Below are positions 7,851 to 8,278 of a DNA stretch of 8,278 bases, in pieces. Position 1 is the first letter of the stretch. Each line of letters opens with the position of its first letter. Origin of the DNA: Cytophagales bacterium (lineage in GTDB: Bacteria; Bacteroidota; Bacteroidia; Cytophagales; UBA9547). The notes beneath the pieces were generated by a model. That model made no database searches. It saw only the letters and a list, made by a program, of their open reading frames with translations, and was not told the DNA's origin. The stretch spans positions 1 through 8,278 of the forward strand of contig JAAFJZ010000099.1 in the NCBI GenBank assembly GCA_013298205.1, in the 5' to 3' direction. A program made the translations under genes and the position numbers.

Positions 7851-7934
7851 AATTGAAAGACAAATTACAACAAGGCTATAAGCCGTAGGATTTCTTTCCT
7901 AAGCGATTGCGTACTCCGTAATCGCTATTTTTTT
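7851..7934 (+). ncRNA. tracrRNA
   Basis: The tracrRNA pairs with crRNA repeats and scaffolds them on Cas9. The anti-repeat is AATTGAAAGACAAATTACAAC (7851-7871; one base beyond 20 counting both ends). It is followed by a nexus-like hairpin GGCT-ATA-AGCC (7874-7884), a small AGGA/TCCT stem (7887-7900) and a 10-bp terminator hairpin with a U7 tail (7902-7934). The anti-repeat is complementary to the repeat-like sequence at 8033-8014 except for one extra A, which would bulge. The exact 5' end is inferred from the promoter (about 7855). The RNA is transcribed away from cas9, and its whole length is antisense to any cas9 mRNA that starts further right. Confidence 0.85.
7902..7934 (+). terminator. 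intrinsic terminator of the tracrRNA
   Basis: AGCGATTGCG (7902-7911) pairs with CGTAATCGCT (7917-7926) through ten pairs including one G-U, around a five-base loop, and is followed by seven T (7928-7934). Read leftward, the stem is not followed by a T-run, so it should not stop transcription toward cas9. Confidence 0.85.
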
Positions 7935-7967
7935 GCCTAAATTTCCATATTATCTTAAAATAATTTA

Positions 7968-8010
7968 TGCTTTTGAATCCATGAAAAATATATCAAAAGA
8001 TTCAAAAGCA
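7968..8010. repeat. 12-bp perfect inverted repeat in the cas9 upstream region
   Basis: TGCTTTTGAATC (7968-7979) and GATTCAAAAGCA (7999-8010) are perfect inverted copies around a 19-base loop. On the minus strand this stem overlaps the 3' part of the lone repeat-like sequence and would sit in a cas9 leader RNA about 160 bases before the start codon. No T-run follows it on either strand, so it is not a standard terminator. Its role is unknown. Confidence 0.7.
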
Positions 8011-8033
8011 ATTAATTGAAAGCAAATTACAAC
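7987..8033 (-). repeat. lone CRISPR-repeat-like sequence upstream of cas9
   Basis: Read leftward from 8033 the sequence begins GTTGTAATTTGCTTTCAATT, the kind of repeat start found in Bacteroidota II-C arrays (recalled, not searched). It is complementary to the tracrRNA anti-repeat with a single A bulge, which is strong internal support. The span is drawn as 47 bases, the length I recall for the Bacteroides repeat; the 3' boundary is a guess because no second copy is present for comparison. It could be a remnant of an array, or the repeat part of a one-unit crRNA-like RNA made from the leftward box at 8074-8067. Confidence 0.6.
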
Positions 8034-8066
8034 CACAATATTGATTAATAAATTGGTTATGTGTTG

Positions 8067-8098
8067 CAAATTTATAGTTACTTTTCAATATTATGAAA
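8067..8098 (-). promoter_or_regulatory. candidate leftward promoter for the lone repeat and/or cas9
   Basis: On the minus strand TAAATTTG (8074-8067) is a full match to the TAnnTTTG -7 box. The best -33 candidate is TTTC (8098-8095), one base off TTTG, at a 20-base spacing. A start near 8060 would give about 27 bases before the lone repeat and a cas9 leader of about 240 bases. No better -7 box reading toward cas9 was seen between 7817 and 8060. Confidence 0.45.
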
Positions 8099-8119
8099 TA
8101 CCATTGTTTATTTTTTCTT

Positions 8120-8127
8120 TATATTTG
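8120..8127 (+). promoter_or_regulatory. possible -7 box for the NYN gene
   Basis: TATATTTG is an exact -7 match reading toward the NYN gene, but no TTTG lies about 19-21 bases upstream; the nearest TTG (8104-8106) is only 13 bases away. If used, it would give a leader of about 100 bases that is antisense to the small RNA at 8207-8138. Confidence 0.35.
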
Positions 8128-8137
8128 CATATTCATA

Positions 8138-8173
8138 TAAACGAAACGCCTCAAGTATAAATACCCAAGGCGT
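8138..8173 (-). terminator. terminator-like hairpin ending the small RNA
   Basis: The 28-base stem-loop at 8173-8146 is followed on the minus strand by TTCGTTTA, only partly T-rich. It may end the RNA, or it may be its functional core. Confidence 0.4.
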
Positions 8174-8207
8174 CAATCCAAAGATGCTATCTGAGGAGCT
8201 GTTAATG
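8138..8207 (-). ncRNA. putative small structured RNA divergent from the NYN gene
   Basis: A consensus promoter at 8243-8213 should start a leftward RNA near 8207. The RNA ends with a long hairpin (8173-8146): ACGCCT pairs with AGGCGT, and the stem continues through UGGGUAU with AUACUUG to about 13 pairs. Three of these pairs are G-U on the minus strand, and they would become A-C mismatches on the plus strand, so the minus strand is the one that folds well. A moderately U-rich stretch follows. No reading frame of note lies within it. Both ends are inferred. I do not recognise the RNA family; it may regulate, or be a substrate or guide of, the adjacent NYN nuclease (inference). Confidence 0.55.
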
Positions 8208-8212
8208 TGATG

Positions 8213-8243
8213 CAAATATAAAACTAATATTTATGGAATCAAA
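8213..8243 (-). promoter_or_regulatory. promoter of the small RNA (Bacteroidota consensus)
   Basis: On the minus strand TTTG (8243-8240), 19 bases, TATATTTG (8220-8213) is an exact consensus match. The -33 box lies inside codons 3-4 of the NYN gene on the other strand, so small RNA and NYN expression cannot be separated spatially. Confidence 0.7.
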
Positions 8244-8278
8244 CAATATCGAAAAAGTTATTGCATATATTGATGGCT
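8233..8278 (+). CDS. NYN-domain (DUF88/LabA-like) protein, N-terminal fragment
   Basis: Only 15 full codons are present (MESNNIEKVIAYIDG) before the window ends. The segment KVIAYIDG is the characteristic first strand of NYN domains, where the Asp (here Asp14) is the first catalytic metal-binding acid of a PIN-like RNase fold and is normally followed by a Gly-Phe/Tyr-Asn stretch. NYN proteins are predicted RNases acting on structured or small RNAs. The start follows an AT-rich leader without a Shine-Dalgarno site, usual for Bacteroidota. It is divergent from a small structured RNA whose promoter overlaps its first codons. With so few residues, the family call rests on one motif; another Rossmann-like protein is possible. 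Confidence 0.6.
   Translation, partial: MESNNIEKVIAYIDG

Larger units (their letters stand above)
8118..8222. repeat. 13-bp inverted repeats bounding the small-RNA unit
   Basis: TTTATATTTGCAT (8118-8130) recurs as its exact reverse complement at 8210-8222, enclosing 79 bases. Each copy contains a perfect -7 box (TATATTTG), facing inward from both sides. The symmetry may simply reflect two facing promoters, or may mark the ends of a small mobile unit; no target-site duplication is evident. Confidence 0.6.

Noticed and set aside
8014..8033. Second tracrRNA anti-repeat on the plus strand
   Set aside because: No nexus-like hairpin or terminator follows on the plus strand; the minus-strand reading as a repeat fits better.

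Overview
The window is a type II-C CRISPR-Cas locus, almost certainly from a member of the Bacteroidota (Flavobacteriia or relatives). The reasons are the AT-rich DNA, genes without well-placed Shine-Dalgarno sites, two very good matches to the Bacteroidota promoter (TTTG, 19 bases, TAnnTTTG), and a 1449-residue Cas9 of the large II-C type beside Cas1 and Cas2 without csn2 or cas4.

Layout, left to right. Positions 1-2048 hold a leftward gene run read as cas1 (2048-1116), cas2 (1056-721) and a HIRAN-domain gene (717 to beyond the left edge). The HIRAN gene starts 3 bases after the cas2 stop and in the same frame. A 195-base divergent spacer (2049-2243) separates cas1 from a rightward Fic-family AMP-transferase gene (2244-3335). 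Fic converges on cas9, and the 131 bases between their stops hold a cluster of related GTGGGACA/TGTCCCA hairpins, one with 19-bp perfect arms. cas9 fills 7816-3467 on the minus strand. The Fic gene therefore sits in opposite orientation between the effector gene and the adaptation genes.

The 416 bases right of cas9 (7817-8232) contain no protein gene but are dense with RNA signals. A rightward tracrRNA has its own promoter (7819-7849), anti-repeat, nexus-like hairpin and intrinsic terminator ending near 7934. About 140 bases further, on the other strand, is one lone CRISPR-repeat-like sequence (8033 leftward) that can pair with the tracrRNA anti-repeat. A leftward promoter-like box stands about 34 bases before it. 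Transcription from that box would give either a one-repeat, crRNA-like RNA or a long cas9 leader carrying a repeat. Further right is a second unit: a leftward small structured RNA (about 8207-8138) with a consensus promoter, bounded by 13-bp inverted repeats and divergent from the first 15 codons of a NYN-domain (PIN-like RNase) gene that runs off the right edge.

How the parts fit: Cas9 with tracrRNA and crRNA cuts invading DNA, and Cas1-Cas2 add spacers. The HIRAN protein may act with them on DNA ends (inference). Fic and the NYN/small-RNA pair look like accessory defence or toxin-type neighbours (inference). No CRISPR array lies in the window; it may lie past the left edge. Points worth a second look are the lone repeat upstream of cas9, an Ala next to the HNH catalytic His of Cas9, the cas2-HIRAN junction, and the NYN-linked small RNA.
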